From positions 62,001-126,000 of the forward strand of contig CANLLN010000004.1 of the NCBI GenBank assembly GCA_947491945.1: 64,000 nt of DNA, in the 5' to 3' direction. This document shows, in pieces, positions 1 to 8,587 of this stretch. The notes beneath the pieces are model-generated. The model was not told where the DNA came from. It saw only the letters and a list, made by a program, of their open reading frames with translations, and ran no database searches. The position numbers and the translations under genes are program-made. Position 1 is the first letter of the stretch; each line of letters opens with the position of its first letter. The stretch comes from an uncultured Carboxylicivirga sp. GTDB lineage: Bacteria; Bacteroidota; Bacteroidia; Bacteroidales; Marinilabiliaceae.

Positions 1-2511
1 TTTACCATGGCCGATCAATTGGGATGTTTGGCAGGCACTACCACTATTGAATCACCACTTAAGGGGGCTGGCTATTCCTACAAGTGGTCCGATGGTAGTA
101 CCGGCAGTAACCTGGATGTAAACGTAGCCGGTGATTACAGCCTCGAAATAACTGATGCCAATGGATGTGCTGCAAGTGATGATTTTCACTTTGATTTTTT
201 ACCTCCCAAACCCTTTGATTTAGGCGAAGACCGTGAAGAGTGTGCCGGCATTACATTAACGATCAATCAAGGAAGTGATTATAGCGATTATAAGTGGAGT
301 TTTCAGAAGGAGGGTGTTGGAGATATCAGCGAGATTCCGGGAGCAACCGATTCGATGTATAAAATTGAAAATGCCACCCCTGAAAATAGCGGCCGCTATT
401 ATGTAACGGCTATTGATAGAGATGGTTGTGCATTGGCGTCTGATGTACGTGTTTCATTTGTTGACGCGCCCGATCCTACGGTTTGGATCGATCAGGCACT
501 TTGTGAAGGAAAGGAGATCACGGTTTCTGTATCAAGTGGATATGAGAATTACAGATGGTGGCGCGAAGATTTAATTACGGGTGATAGAACAGCGTTAAGC
601 ACCTTTAATGATGCATCAAAAATATTAGTTTCTCAGGATGGGAAATACGAAGTGGAAGCGGTGATAGGCGGTTGTCAAAAAGTGAATGAAATTAAAGTAC
701 TGGAGCATGCTAATCCTAGCGTCTCGTTGGTAGCCCCGGATAATAAGTGTTCCGAGACGACTGCAATTGTAAGTGTCGATAGTTTTACGCCTGGTAGCGG
801 TGCCTTCGATTATTTGGTGTTTGATGGTGGCTTACGCCGCTACACCGATTGGAAGACTGCGGAGCTGGAAATAGAGCAAGCCGGTACCTACAGGGTAGAA
901 GCTTTCGACGAGTATGGCTGTTCAGCAATTGCTTCCGTGGATGTGGGAACTTACGCGACTACTTCAATAGAACTACCGGAGCAATCATCAACCTGCGAAA
1001 ACGTGGCACTTGTTCTGTCCAACCCCGTTGCCACAGCACGCAGCTATGATTGGTATAAAATTACAGCTGAAAGTGATCAGCTTGTGGCAAGCAACACCGC
1101 TTTGTTAACAACAGAATCAGGTTCTTATCGCCTTGTTGTAGAGGATGCTAATGGCTGCATGAATTCTGATACGGCAGTGGTGAGGGCTCTGCCGGTGCCG
1201 GCCATTGAGTTAGGTGTCGACCGTGAGATGTGTGCCGGCGATACCATCGTATTAGAAATTGATGATGCTTATGCCGGCTATCGTTGGAATGGTAATGACA
1301 ACCTTAATAAGCCTTACCTGGCAGTGACAGTTAGCAATAATTACTCGGTGGAAGTGACTAATGAGCACGGCTGTAAGGCCCAGGATGCCGTTCAGGTTGT
1401 AGTGAATCCATTGCCTGTTTTGCATGTTAATGATGTTTCAACGTGTAGTGGTGAGTTGGGCACACTGACAGTGCCTGCCGGACTTAGTAATTTTTACTGG
1501 TCCAATGGTGCCACAACACCTTCCATCACCGTTACCCGCGGTCTTTATACTCTCACCGCCAAGTCTGACAGAGGCTGCGTTGGTGAAACAAACGCCCGCG
1601 TAAATTGGTATCCGGTGCCCGATGTGTATATTGGGCCGGACACCGCCATCTGCCCCGTTGATACGCTTCTCTTAACTGCCAACGGTAATTTCGATTATTA
1701 CGAATGGCACAATGGCGATACGGGCCCCGTTTCAATGGCAAACATTGCCGATACGGTTAATGTGGTAAAGGTGCGTGATGAACATGGCTGCTGGGGCTTT
1801 GATACCCGAATGGTATATACCCTGCCGGCGCCCGACTATGAACTGTGCCCCGATACCGCATTGTGCGAGGGAGACTCTATTATGCTTGATGCAGGCTATG
1901 ACTATCTGGCATATCGTTGGTTTGATGGTAGTCCATTTCCGACCTATCATGTGAAGGAGCCCGGAGAATATTGGGTGCGTGTGCTCGATGGCTGCTTTTG
2001 GTTGCAGGATACAACAGCGATATTGTTTAACGAATCCCCCATTATCGCGCAGCTGGATACTACCATATACGGACAGGTGGGAGTGCTTGCCCAAGGAGGT
2101 ACTGAGCCCTATCGTTACGCCATTAATGAGGATAACTGGCAGGAGAGTAATGTATTTAAAGATCTTGATAATGGAAGTTATATATTGCAGGTGCAGGATG
2201 CTAATACTTGTATGGCAGTAGACACTGTAATGTTAAATGATCTAGTTGATATTACCGTTCCTAACTTTGTTACGCCTAACAACGATGGCTTTAATGATCG
2301 CTGGGAGATTGATGGGCTGGATAAATTTCCTGATTCTGTGATAAAAATTTATGATCGCTTTGGTAAACTGTTAGTTGAGTACAAAGCCTCGGAGGAGGGC
2401 TGGAACGGTGAGTACCTGGGACGGCCGGCTCCTTCCGATGCTTATTGGTATGTAATAGAAGTAGTGCCGTTAAAAAAAATGTTGAAAGGTCATATAACTC
2501 TTAAGCGATAG
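1..2511 (+). CDS. Type IX secretion substrate with Cys-paired beta modules and type B C-terminal domain (5' end outside window)
   Basis: The reading frame is open at the left edge, so the gene starts upstream; the first in-window ATG (position 7) is internal. About eight modules of roughly 85-100 residues follow one another. Each opens with a Cys near a V/I-x-L pattern (for example REECAG, QALCEG, REMCAG, DTALCEG) and closes with a second Cys in a D-x-x-GC-x-x-x-D motif, suggesting one disulfide per Ig-like module. The last ~85 residues (from VPNFVTPNNDGFNDRW) match the gliding-motility-associated CHU_C/type B T9SS sorting domain. The family is exported across the outer membrane by the type IX system and displayed or released at the surface, often as adhesins. 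The PorP/SprF gene begins 5 bp downstream, the usual partner arrangement. The ligand is unknown. Confidence 0.9.
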   Translation, partial: FTMADQLGCLAGTTTIESPLKGAGYSYKWSDGSTGSNLDVNVAGDYSLEITDANGCAASDDFHFDFLPPKPFDLGEDREECAGITLTINQGSDYSDYKWSFQKEGVGDISEIPGATDSMYKIENATPENSGRYYVTAIDRDGCALASDVRVSFVDAPDPTVWIDQALCEGKEITVSVSSGYENYRWWREDLITGDRTALSTFNDASKILVSQDGKYEVEAVIGGCQKVNEIKVLEHANPSVSLVAPDNKCSETTAIVSVDSFTPGSGAFDYLVFDGGLRRYTDWKTAELEIEQAGTYRVEAFDEYGCSAIASVDVGTYATTSIELPEQSSTCENVALVLSNPVATARSYDWYKITAESDQLVASNTALLTTESGSYRLVVEDANGCMNSDTAVVRALPVPAIELGVDREMCAGDTIVLEIDDAYAGYRWNGNDNLNKPYLAVTVSNNYSVEVTNEHGCKAQDAVQVVVNPLPVLHVNDVSTCSGELGTLTVPAGLSNFYWSNGATTPSITVTRGLYTLTAKSDRGCVGETNARVNWYPVPDVYIGPDTAICPVDTLLLTANGNFDYYEWHNGDTGPVSMANIADTVNVVKVRDEHGCWGFDTRMVYTLPAPDYELCPDTALCEGDSIMLDAGYDYLAYRWFDGSPFPTYHVKEPGEYWVRVLDGCFWLQDTTAILFNESPIIAQLDTTIYGQVGVLAQGGTEPYRYAINEDNWQESNVFKDLDNGSYILQVQDANTCMAVDTVMLNDLVDITVPNFVTPNNDGFNDRWEIDGLDKFPDSVIKIYDRFGKLLVEYKASEEGWNGEYLGRPAPSDAYWYVIEVVPLKKMLKGHITLKR

Positions 2512-2515
2512 CGGT

Positions 2516-3523
2516 ATGATGAAGCGATTATTGTTGCTCATAAGTTGTGTAGTAGCTTTTACTTCAGTGGGGGCTCAAAAGTACTATATTACTAATCAGT
2601 ATGTTTACGATTTGTATTTAATGAATCCGGCAGCTGCAGGTTTCTACAAGGGATGCTATGAGTTTAGTGGTTATTACCAAAAGCAGTGGTTTGGCATGGA
2701 GCAGGCACCTACCACACAGGTTCTCAGTTTTCAGGGGCCTTTAACTCAAAAGCTGGGTATCGGTAGTTATTTTTATAACGATCGCAATGGTTTTTATAGC
2801 GAGTTGGGTTTGCAGGCCTCCCTGTCCTACGAGGTGATGTTGATAAAAGACCGTAAGCGCACGGCATCCATGACCTTCGGTATGTCGCTGAATGTGGAGC
2901 AGAGTGCTGTTGATCAGGGTGATCTTACGGAGGGCGCCTTTGATGATCCGGCGCTGAGTGGCGCCAACGAAAGCGGATGGGGCTTTAATGGCAATGCCGG
3001 TATGCTGTTTAAATACAACGATTATCATCTTGGTTTTGCAGTGACCAATATCCTGCCACAAAACAACAAGATGTACCAAAATGAATATGAACCCGAACTT
3101 ACTTCCGATATTCATTTGCATGCGGGGACAACCTATAAAATTGCCGATCGAGATATTTTTCTGGAGCCATTGGTCATGTACCGCCGCAATATGCAGGTGA
3201 ACAGTAAGCTCGATTTAACGGCCAAGGCCACTTTTCCAACGCCTGATCCCGATTTTTCATTTTGGGGATTGATTGCTTACCGCCGTACCATGGACGATCA
3301 GTTTGGTAAAAGTCTTGGATTGGGAACTACCGCTGGCGTTCAGTTTAATAACATTATTGTTGGACTTGAGTTTCAGGCGGGTTTAACAGGTGCACAGCGC
3401 GATTATGGAAGTGCCTATCAGTTGATCTTGAAATACCGTCTCTGTCGTGATAAATCTAAGGGAGCAATTCCTTGTTCTGAAGCAAGCCGACTCGAAAGGA
3501 GCAGGCCGTCGAAGCGACGATAG
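2516..3523 (+). CDS. PorP/SprF family type IX secretion outer-membrane protein
   Basis: 335 residues. A signal peptide (MMKRLLLLISCVVAFTSVGA) is followed by the family signature QYVYDLYLMNPAAAGFYKG and QWFGMEQAPTTQ, then amphipathic beta strands typical of a 14-strand FadL-like barrel. PorP/SprF proteins sit in the outer membrane and help export or anchor type B CTD substrates; in Flavobacterium johnsoniae SprF is needed for SprB secretion. The gene starts 5 bp after the CHU_C protein and is surely co-transcribed. Its C-terminus carries a short basic tail (RLERSRPSKRR) after the last strand, which is unusual but may simply be periplasmic. An adjacent ATG pair gives two possible starts one codon apart. 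Confidence 0.9.
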   Translation: MMKRLLLLISCVVAFTSVGAQKYYITNQYVYDLYLMNPAAAGFYKGCYEFSGYYQKQWFGMEQAPTTQVLSFQGPLTQKLGIGSYFYNDRNGFYSELGLQASLSYEVMLIKDRKRTASMTFGMSLNVEQSAVDQGDLTEGAFDDPALSGANESGWGFNGNAGMLFKYNDYHLGFAVTNILPQNNKMYQNEYEPELTSDIHLHAGTTYKIADRDIFLEPLVMYRRNMQVNSKLDLTAKATFPTPDPDFSFWGLIAYRRTMDDQFGKSLGLGTTAGVQFNNIIVGLEFQAGLTGAQRDYGSAYQLILKYRLCRDKSKGAIPCSEASRLERSRPSKRR

Positions 3524-3544
3524 GAACGGGGAGGGTGTTTTTTA

Positions 3545-3574
3545 TTGTTTAGTGACTTATTAATGCTATTTTTG
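3545..3574 (+). promoter_or_regulatory. Promoter for the second CHU_C/PorP pair
   Basis: TATTTTTG at 3567-3574 fits the Bacteroidota -7 box (TAnnTTTG), 19 bp after a TTG at 3545-3547 that fits the -33 element. It lies 26 bp before the ATG at 3600, so the second substrate/PorP pair may be transcribed separately from the first. Confidence 0.55.
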
Positions 3575-3599
3575 ATAGTCCTACGCACACTTAAACCTT

Positions 3600-4505
3600 A
3601 TGCAAATTGGCCAGGCCATAGTCGTATGTATTCTTTTCTTTTCCTTCACTGCCCAAGGACAGGATAAGGTGTATGCCTATGATGATATGATTAAGGGCTT
3701 TGAAAACAGGGCTGTTAACATCCCCGTTTTAAATAATGATTTTGGCTTGACGAAGGGCATTGCCGGCTTTCGCATAAGCGAGCCAGCTGTGAACGGAGCG
3801 GCCATTATAGAGGATGATAACACCATCACCTTTATTCCCGATCGTTCTTTTGCCGGTAAGGATGAGTTTATCTACGAGGTGTGCAACACGGATGGCAGCT
3901 GCGATGAGGCCATTGTTTTTGTGGAAATTGAAGATGTGGACTTTATTCCTGAAGCGCATAATGATACTTTTACATACCTGCATGGTAGTGTTCTGCTTGT
4001 TGATTTTATAGCTAACGACCTGATAGAAGGGGATGAGCCCATTTCTATAAGTATCGAAGGCAAGCTATGGCAAGGCAATTATATTCTGAATGAGGATAAC
4101 ACTATGGAGTTATCCTTCGAGCGCCGATTTGTGGGTACCGACTCCCTTGACTATATTCTTTGTGATGCCGATAATGATTGTAGCCGGGCACGTATTATGA
4201 TTGATGTGCGCCATAGTGGCGATGTGGCTTTTTACCTTCCCGAAGGATTTTCACCCAATGGCGATGGTATTAATGATACCTTTTTCGTGCCCGATTTCAC
4301 TACCTACCGGGGGATTAGTATCAGCATAGCCGATGCATGGGGTAGCCTTGTTTATCAGCAAGATGATTATCAGAATGATTGGAATGGCGTGGCGAACCAG
4401 GGCCGAAATAAAGGGCAACACGTACCAGCGGGTACTTATTACTACTGCATTAATATCGAGGGTGTTTCAGAAACAATAACAGGCTTTGTATATGTGGCCA
4501 GGTAA
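3600..4505 (+). CDS. Short type IX secretion substrate with two cadherin/Ig-like domains and type B C-terminal domain
   Basis: 301 residues. Signal peptide (about residues 1-20, ending SFTAQG), then two tandem bacterial Ig/cadherin-like domains (about 24-118 and 119-212). Each has the D-x-x-x-T...N-D-x-x...F-x-P-D/R-R-x-F-x-G-x-D-x-x-x-Y pattern and a Cys pair (EVCNTDGSCDE; ILCDADNDCSR). The last ~85 residues (from PEGFSPNGDGINDTF) are the type B T9SS sorting domain. It is much smaller than the preceding substrate and could be a secreted or surface-bound partner of the next PorP protein. The 3' end overlaps the longest form of the next ORF, so translation of the two genes may be coupled. Function beyond secretion is not visible. 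Confidence 0.88.
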   Translation: MQIGQAIVVCILFFSFTAQGQDKVYAYDDMIKGFENRAVNIPVLNNDFGLTKGIAGFRISEPAVNGAAIIEDDNTITFIPDRSFAGKDEFIYEVCNTDGSCDEAIVFVEIEDVDFIPEAHNDTFTYLHGSVLLVDFIANDLIEGDEPISISIEGKLWQGNYILNEDNTMELSFERRFVGTDSLDYILCDADNDCSRARIMIDVRHSGDVAFYLPEGFSPNGDGINDTFFVPDFTTYRGISISIADAWGSLVYQQDDYQNDWNGVANQGRNKGQHVPAGTYYYCINIEGVSETITGFVYVAR

Positions 4506-4524
4506 TTGCATATATAAAGTTTTG

Positions 4525-5502
4525 ATGCATAGCAGGCAATTTTGTTTGTTCTGTGTGCTGCTCATGTCTCTGAATATATTTGCGCAAGGGGATGGGATCA
4601 CCACGCAATATATGAATTCACAATTAATGATTAATCCGGCCTATGCCGGGGTGCGCAATGCCTTTAGTGTGCATCTGCTCGCCCGTCAGCAGTGGGTAGG
4701 CATGGAGGGAGCCCCTGCAACGTATTCCATCAGCATGCATACGCCCCTGAACGATCGTATGGCCTCGCTAGGTGCAAGTTTGCTCCACTATCAGAGTGGT
4801 CCCATCAACCACAGTGAGTTCAGTGCCATGTACAGCTATATGCTGCGTATTAATCATCAGCTGTTCCTCTCTTTGGGCCTGAGTGCGCAATGTAACTATT
4901 ACCATCTTGGTCTTTCATCGCTTGAGTTAATAGAGGAGAATGACCCAAGCTTTATGCACAAGTTTGGTAATGGCGTGAAGCCTAATTTTGGTGTGGGAGT
5001 GTTTTTGTTTTCCCCACACTTTTATTTAGGTCTTTCAATGCCTAAGGTCATGAATAGCAGACTGAAATTGAAAGAAAATGATGCCCTGGTGCTGGAGTCA
5101 GTACACACGGCATATCTCACATCGGGTTATGCTTTTAGTATCAATAAGAGTGCTTATCTAAAGCCTTCTTTTGTTGTTCGTTATCGCAGCCAGGCAAGCC
5201 CCCTGGGGGATATGAATATTCAGTTTATGTATAAAAATATATTTTGGCTGGGCACATCTTATCGCACTAACGATACCATGGCAGCCCTGGCAAATATTCA
5301 ACTGGGTGAGGCTTTAAGCGTGTGTTATTCTTATGATTTTGCCATTGGCAATAGTCCTCGGTTTGGGAGTGGCACTCATGAGGTGGCGCTTGTTTTCGAC
5401 AGCCATAAATTAATTAAGCGTAACCGTGACCGACAATTCAGGCGTAAAAAAGTGGCAAAAAAGGAGGAGAACAAAGCCCTGCATTCCATACGTTATTTTT
5501 AG
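4525..5502 (+). CDS. PorP/SprF family type IX secretion outer-membrane protein (second copy)
   Basis: 325 residues from the ATG at 4525. This start is preferred over an in-frame ATG at 4486, which lies inside the previous gene, because it opens directly onto a signal peptide (MHSRQFCLFCVLLMSLNIFA). The family motifs QYMNSQLMINPAYAGVRNAF and QQWVGMEGAPATYS are clear, followed by alternating amphipathic strands. It is only distantly similar to the PorP at 2516-3523, so this is not a recent duplication. By family knowledge it should assist secretion or anchoring of the type B substrate encoded just upstream. The tail is very basic (residues about 300-325, KRNRDRQFRRKKVAKKEE), which could mark a periplasmic or membrane-proximal extension. 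Confidence 0.88.
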   Translation: MHSRQFCLFCVLLMSLNIFAQGDGITTQYMNSQLMINPAYAGVRNAFSVHLLARQQWVGMEGAPATYSISMHTPLNDRMASLGASLLHYQSGPINHSEFSAMYSYMLRINHQLFLSLGLSAQCNYYHLGLSSLELIEENDPSFMHKFGNGVKPNFGVGVFLFSPHFYLGLSMPKVMNSRLKLKENDALVLESVHTAYLTSGYAFSINKSAYLKPSFVVRYRSQASPLGDMNIQFMYKNIFWLGTSYRTNDTMAALANIQLGEALSVCYSYDFAIGNSPRFGSGTHEVALVFDSHKLIKRNRDRQFRRKKVAKKEENKALHSIRYF

Positions 5503-5504
5503 AT

Positions 5505-5531
5505 AAAAAAAAATGCCGGGGTTGCCGGCAT
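5505..5531 (-). terminator. Intrinsic terminator of the WMT-repeat gene
   Basis: Read on the minus strand, a perfect 7-bp stem (ATGCCGG / CCGGCAT, loop of 5) is followed by a run of nine T. It starts 3 bp past the PorP stop codon and ends the minus-strand gene at 5573-6196. Confidence 0.85.
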
Positions 5532-5572
5532 TGAGTTATTGAGTTGTCATGAATTTATTGTTTGAGCGTGTA

Positions 5573-6196
5573 CTATCTTAGCGCCATCAATATGTTATTA
5601 TCAATTTCTAATTCAATGGTTTTAATACCTTCTACAATACTAAGCTCCATGCTGTATTTATAGAGGCTGGTCATCCATCCTTCCAGCTCAAGTGTCTCAT
5701 CAGTTGCGGCCATCAGGTATTCGGGCGAGGTGCTAAAAAATTCATCCAGACTGGTCATCCATGGTTCAATGTCAAGCGGATACTCTTCAACCACATTGCT
5801 GGCTCTTGGTGCGTTTTTGTCATTAGAGGCCAATAATTCCTTTTCTTCAAACTGATAGCTGTCCATGCTTGTCATCCAATCCTCAACTGCTGTATCGTAA
5901 TCTTCAGTGTTGTACGACGACAAGTCCATCATCCACTCTTCCAAGGCAATTTCTTCATTTTCTTCCAATGTAATGTAGTTTTCTAAGTCTGTCATCCAGG
6001 CTTCTGTTTCCAGTTGGGGTTCTTCAGCGGCAAAGCTCTGCATATCGGTCATCCATGCCTCAATACTTAATTCCATTTCGTAATCGGGTATATCAACAGC
6101 TATTGGATTGGCATTCAGGTTAAAGCTCATGGTAAGAACAAGAAAGAATACACTTGAAACAACTACTGCGCGGTTTACTCTACTTAAAGTTTTCAT
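5573..6196 (-). CDS. Secreted acidic protein with six WMT repeats, function unknown
   Basis: 207 residues. An N-terminal signal peptide (about residues 1-29, hydrophobic core VVVSSVFFLVLTMSF, ending NLNANP) precedes a highly acidic body with six copies of a ten-residue motif of consensus E-x-W-M-T-[DS]-[LM]-x-x-[FY]. The Trp residues are at 48, 67, 88, 107, 146 and 174, with spacings of 19, 21, 19, 39 and 28 residues separated by Glu/Asp-rich linkers; the third copy reads WMMD. There is no Cys, no lipobox and no T9SS sorting domain. I know of no characterised function; similar WM-repeat proteins occur in other Bacteroidota (from memory, not searched). It has its own terminator and is convergent with the PorP gene. 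A repetitive peptide-precursor, surface or periplasmic binding role is possible but unproven. Confidence 0.75.
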   Translation of the reverse strand: MKTLSRVNRAVVVSSVFFLVLTMSFNLNANPIAVDIPDYEMELSIEAWMTDMQSFAAEEPQLETEAWMTDLENYITLEENEEIALEEWMMDLSSYNTEDYDTAVEDWMTSMDSYQFEEKELLASNDKNAPRASNVVEEYPLDIEPWMTSLDEFFSTSPEYLMAATDETLELEGWMTSLYKYSMELSIVEGIKTIELEIDNNILMALR

Positions 6197-6514
6197 GACA
6201 ATGTTTTTTAGTAATTAACAACGCTTCAAGTACTTCAATTGATGTGCCGAAATTTGTAAGTGCCTAATAGATAGCAACTAGGGTGTAATAAGAGATGAAT
6301 TAATCTTTTATTATTGACCGCATGCGTAACAGTAGGGTGTTCGAAAGTGAACAGGGATGCATTTGTAAACAGGAATTTATGGACACCGGATGTCGAATGG
6401 ACTTTATTTGGGTTGTGATGCTTCAACAATTTATCGTACTTTTGCTTGTTGTAAATGCATATTGGCGTATGTATTGATGCAAAAAACAATTAAAGCAGTA
6501 AATAAATAGTAGAT
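6197..6514. other. Intergenic region between divergent genes
   Basis: 318 bp separating the minus-strand WMT-repeat gene from the plus-strand cyclophilin gene. It should hold both promoters; only the plus-strand one (6413-6444) is recognisable. An 84-codon minus-strand frame here has no family features and runs through the promoter. Confidence 0.6.
6413..6444 (+). promoter_or_regulatory. Promoter for the cyclophilin-DUF3127 operon
   Basis: TACTTTTG at 6437-6444 matches the TAnnTTTG -7 box; a TTG at 6413-6415 lies 21 bp upstream. The start codon at 6515 leaves a leader of about 65 nt. Confidence 0.5.
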
Positions 6515-6970
6515 ATGAAAACAGCAGAAATTCATACGGAAAAGGGCATCATGAAGGTGGAATTCTATGAGAATGATGCACCCAAAACAGTAGATAATTT
6601 TATTAAGCTTGCCAAGGAAGGATTTTACGATGGCTTATCTTTTCACCGGGTGATACCTGATTTTGTGATTCAGGGAGGTTGTCCTCATTCACGCGATAAG
6701 AGTAGTCCAAGAGCCGGAACAGGAGGTCCCGGATATAGCATTGATTGTGAGCTGGATGGTGATAATCAATATCACGATCGCGGTGTTTTGTCCATGGCAC
6801 ATGCAGGACGTAACACTGGTGGATCGCAGTTTTTTATATGTCACGGACGTGAAAATACCCAACATCTCGATCGTCAGCACACTTGCTTTGGTAAAGTGGT
6901 TGATGGTTTGGATGTGATAGACGATATTCGTCAGGGAGATGAGATAATTAAAATTGTAGTAAACGAATAG
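6515..6970 (+). CDS. ppiB: Peptidyl-prolyl cis-trans isomerase, cyclophilin type, cytoplasmic
   Basis: 151 residues, the usual length of a single-domain bacterial cyclophilin. It catalyses cis-trans isomerisation of Xaa-Pro bonds during folding. Visible motifs are the catalytic [13 protein letters not shown] (Arg45), GTGGPGY, the substrate-groove GGSQFFI and a [12 protein letters not shown] segment, where many homologues read HLDGKHTVFG. There is no signal peptide, so it is cytoplasmic. The stop is 11 bp before the DUF3127 gene, with which it should form an operon. Confidence 0.92.
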   Translation: MKTAEIHTEKGIMKVEFYENDAPKTVDNFIKLAKEGFYDGLSFHRVIPDFVIQGGCPHSRDKSSPRAGTGGPGYSIDCELDGDNQYHDRGVLSMAHAGRNTGGSQFFICHGRENTQHLDRQHTCFGKVVDGLDVIDDIRQGDEIIKIVVNE

Positions 6971-6981
6971 TAGCCCGTAGT

Positions 6982-7356
6982 ATGAATTTTGAAATATCAG
7001 GAAGCGTCATCGTTAAGGATGACATACAGGAAATAAGTGCCAGCTTTAAAAAACGTGAGTTTGTGATAGAAGTTGTGAATGAGCGCAATTCAGATTGGAA
7101 TGACTTTGTTAAGTTTCAGCTGACTCAGGATCGATGCAGCTTATTGGATCCCATTCAGTTGGGCGACCAAATTAAAGTAAACTTCAATATTCGTGGTCGT
7201 AAGTGGGAAAAGAATGGTCGTGTGAATTATTTCTCTAACCTGGAAGCATGGCGTATCGAGAAGGAGGAGGCAGCTTTGCCACCCGATGCTCCTGCGCCTT
7301 CATTCAGTGAAGCCGATATACCGCCGGCAAGCCCCGAAGAAGACTTGCCCTTCTAA
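6982..7356 (+). CDS. DUF3127 protein with SSB-like acidic C-terminal tip
   Basis: 124 residues. The body (about 1-95) matches the Bacteroidota family DUF3127: MNFEISGSVI, the KKREFVIEV strand, the GDQIKVNFNIRGRKWEKNGR hairpin and the LEAWRIEK ending, consistent with a small OB-like fold. A Pro/Ala/Glu-rich linker follows, and the last residues are EEDLPF, closely resembling the DDIPF tip through which bacterial SSB recruits repair proteins. I infer a nucleic-acid-binding, SSB-like role; no biochemical function is established to my knowledge. It follows ppiB by 11 bp and has an intrinsic terminator right after it. Confidence 0.8.
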   Translation: MNFEISGSVIVKDDIQEISASFKKREFVIEVVNERNSDWNDFVKFQLTQDRCSLLDPIQLGDQIKVNFNIRGRKWEKNGRVNYFSNLEAWRIEKEEAALPPDAPAPSFSEADIPPASPEEDLPF

Positions 7357-7364
7357 TAACATAC

Positions 7365-7396
7365 AAATCCTGAGCCGTCCGGTTCAGGATTTTTTT
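7365..7396 (+). terminator. Intrinsic terminator after the ppiB-DUF3127 operon
   Basis: A stem ATCCTGAGCC / GGTTCAGGAT (one G-T pair, loop GTCC) is followed by a T run at 7391-7396, just past the stop codon of the DUF3127 gene. Confidence 0.9.
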
Positions 7397-7425
7397 ATTC
7401 CCAATTATGGATTAATATACCGGAA

Positions 7426-8580
7426 ATGACACGAAGCAATGAGAAGTTTCAGATGGGAAAGGTGAGCCTGCTTACCTTGGCTCATTTTTTTCACGATGTT
7501 TACACCGCTTTTTTAGCACCACTCTTACCGTTACTGCGCGACACGATGGGCATCAGTCTTACTTTCGCGGGTTTGTTATCCGTTGTGCAACGTTTGCCTA
7601 CACTGTTTAATCCACTAGTGGGTATGCTTGCCGAACGCACCCGGGCCCGCTATTTTGTTATCTTCACACCGGCTCTCACAGCCATAGCCATGAGTTTAGT
7701 GCCAGTGGCACCCAACAAAATTACCCTGGTGTTTTTAGTGCTGTTGAGTGGTGTTAGTAGCTCTTTTTTTCATGTGCCCTCACCAGTGATGATGCGCAAG
7801 GTATCCGGCAAGCGTGTGGGTATGGGTATGAGCTTTTATATGGTGGGTGGAGAGCTGGCACGTTCGGCAGGTCCCGTAGCAGTGCTGGGTGCCGTTGAGC
7901 TATGGGGCTTGCAGGGTGTCACCTATTTTATCCCCACCGGCATATTGGCTTCTACTTTGCTTTACTTCAGGTTGAAAGATATTGCTATTGCTGAGGATGT
8001 ACATAGTGCCGGGCGACTGGAGTACTTAAAAACTTTTCGTAATGTATTTCCACTGGTGGCCAGTATTGCGCTGATTATAGCTTTCCGGGCAGCCATGAAG
8101 TCGGCGCTTACTTTCTATCTGCCCATATTTTTGAAGAGTAGGGGCGAATCCTTATGGTTTGCCGGTATTGCTTTGTCCATATTGCAAGCAGCAGGGGTGG
8201 TAGGTACTTTTTTTGCCGGTACCATATCTGATAAAATAGGTCGTCGTAGCACTTTACTGATAGCATGTGTGGGGGCACCCGTATTTTTTTACGCCTTTTT
8301 ATACAGTGGAGGATGGCTGCAAATAGTCATGCTGATAATCACCGGGCTATTTGTATTTTCTACCGGCCCGGTGTTTCTGGCCATTGTTAATGAATATAAA
8401 ACGCAGCACAATAACTTTGTTAATGCCGTGTATATGTCTACAACCTTTTTGATTGGGGCGGTAATGGTTATGCTGGTTGGCTTAATGGGCGATTATCTTA
8501 GTCTTGAGCTGACTTATAAAATTGCCGGTGCACTTGCTTTTCTGTCGGTTCCAGTAGTGCTTCGTATGCCAAAGAAGTAA
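7426..8580 (+). CDS. MFS transporter, fosmidomycin-resistance (Fsr)-like
   Basis: 384 residues with about 12 hydrophobic segments. The N-terminal HFFHDVYTAFLAPLLPLL, the following GLLSVVQRLPTLFNPLVG, the FHVPSPVMMRKVSGKRVG loop and the SFYMVGGELARSAGP segment resemble the Fsr/fosmidomycin-resistance branch of the major facilitator superfamily, where the corresponding signatures are SHFLND and SSVFHPESSR. A second-half motif (SDKIGRRSTLL) is the standard MFS loop. It is an inner-membrane, proton-driven exporter; the natural substrate is unknown and drug resistance cannot be claimed from sequence. It stands alone behind a terminator and is convergent with the radical SAM gene 7 bp away. Confidence 0.82.
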   Translation: MTRSNEKFQMGKVSLLTLAHFFHDVYTAFLAPLLPLLRDTMGISLTFAGLLSVVQRLPTLFNPLVGMLAERTRARYFVIFTPALTAIAMSLVPVAPNKITLVFLVLLSGVSSSFFHVPSPVMMRKVSGKRVGMGMSFYMVGGELARSAGPVAVLGAVELWGLQGVTYFIPTGILASTLLYFRLKDIAIAEDVHSAGRLEYLKTFRNVFPLVASIALIIAFRAAMKSALTFYLPIFLKSRGESLWFAGIALSILQAAGVVGTFFAGTISDKIGRRSTLLIACVGAPVFFYAFLYSGGWLQIVMLIITGLFVFSTGPVFLAIVNEYKTQHNNFVNAVYMSTTFLIGAVMVMLVGLMGDYLSLELTYKIAGALAFLSVPVVLRMPKK

Positions 8581-8587
8581 GCTCCTA

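Noticed and set aside
5640-6060. Regularly recurring short DNA string (GTCATCCA and variants) that might suggest a CRISPR-like array
   Set aside because: The string encodes the WMT motif in frame; spacing is irregular and copies vary at codon positions.
6235-6489. 84-codon minus-strand frame between the WMT gene and ppiB
   Set aside because: No family features, unusual composition (many His, Asn, Leu), and it runs through the ppiB promoter.
7426-8580. Reading the MFS gene as a fosmidomycin-resistance determinant
   Set aside because: Only family-level similarity is visible; substrate cannot be inferred.
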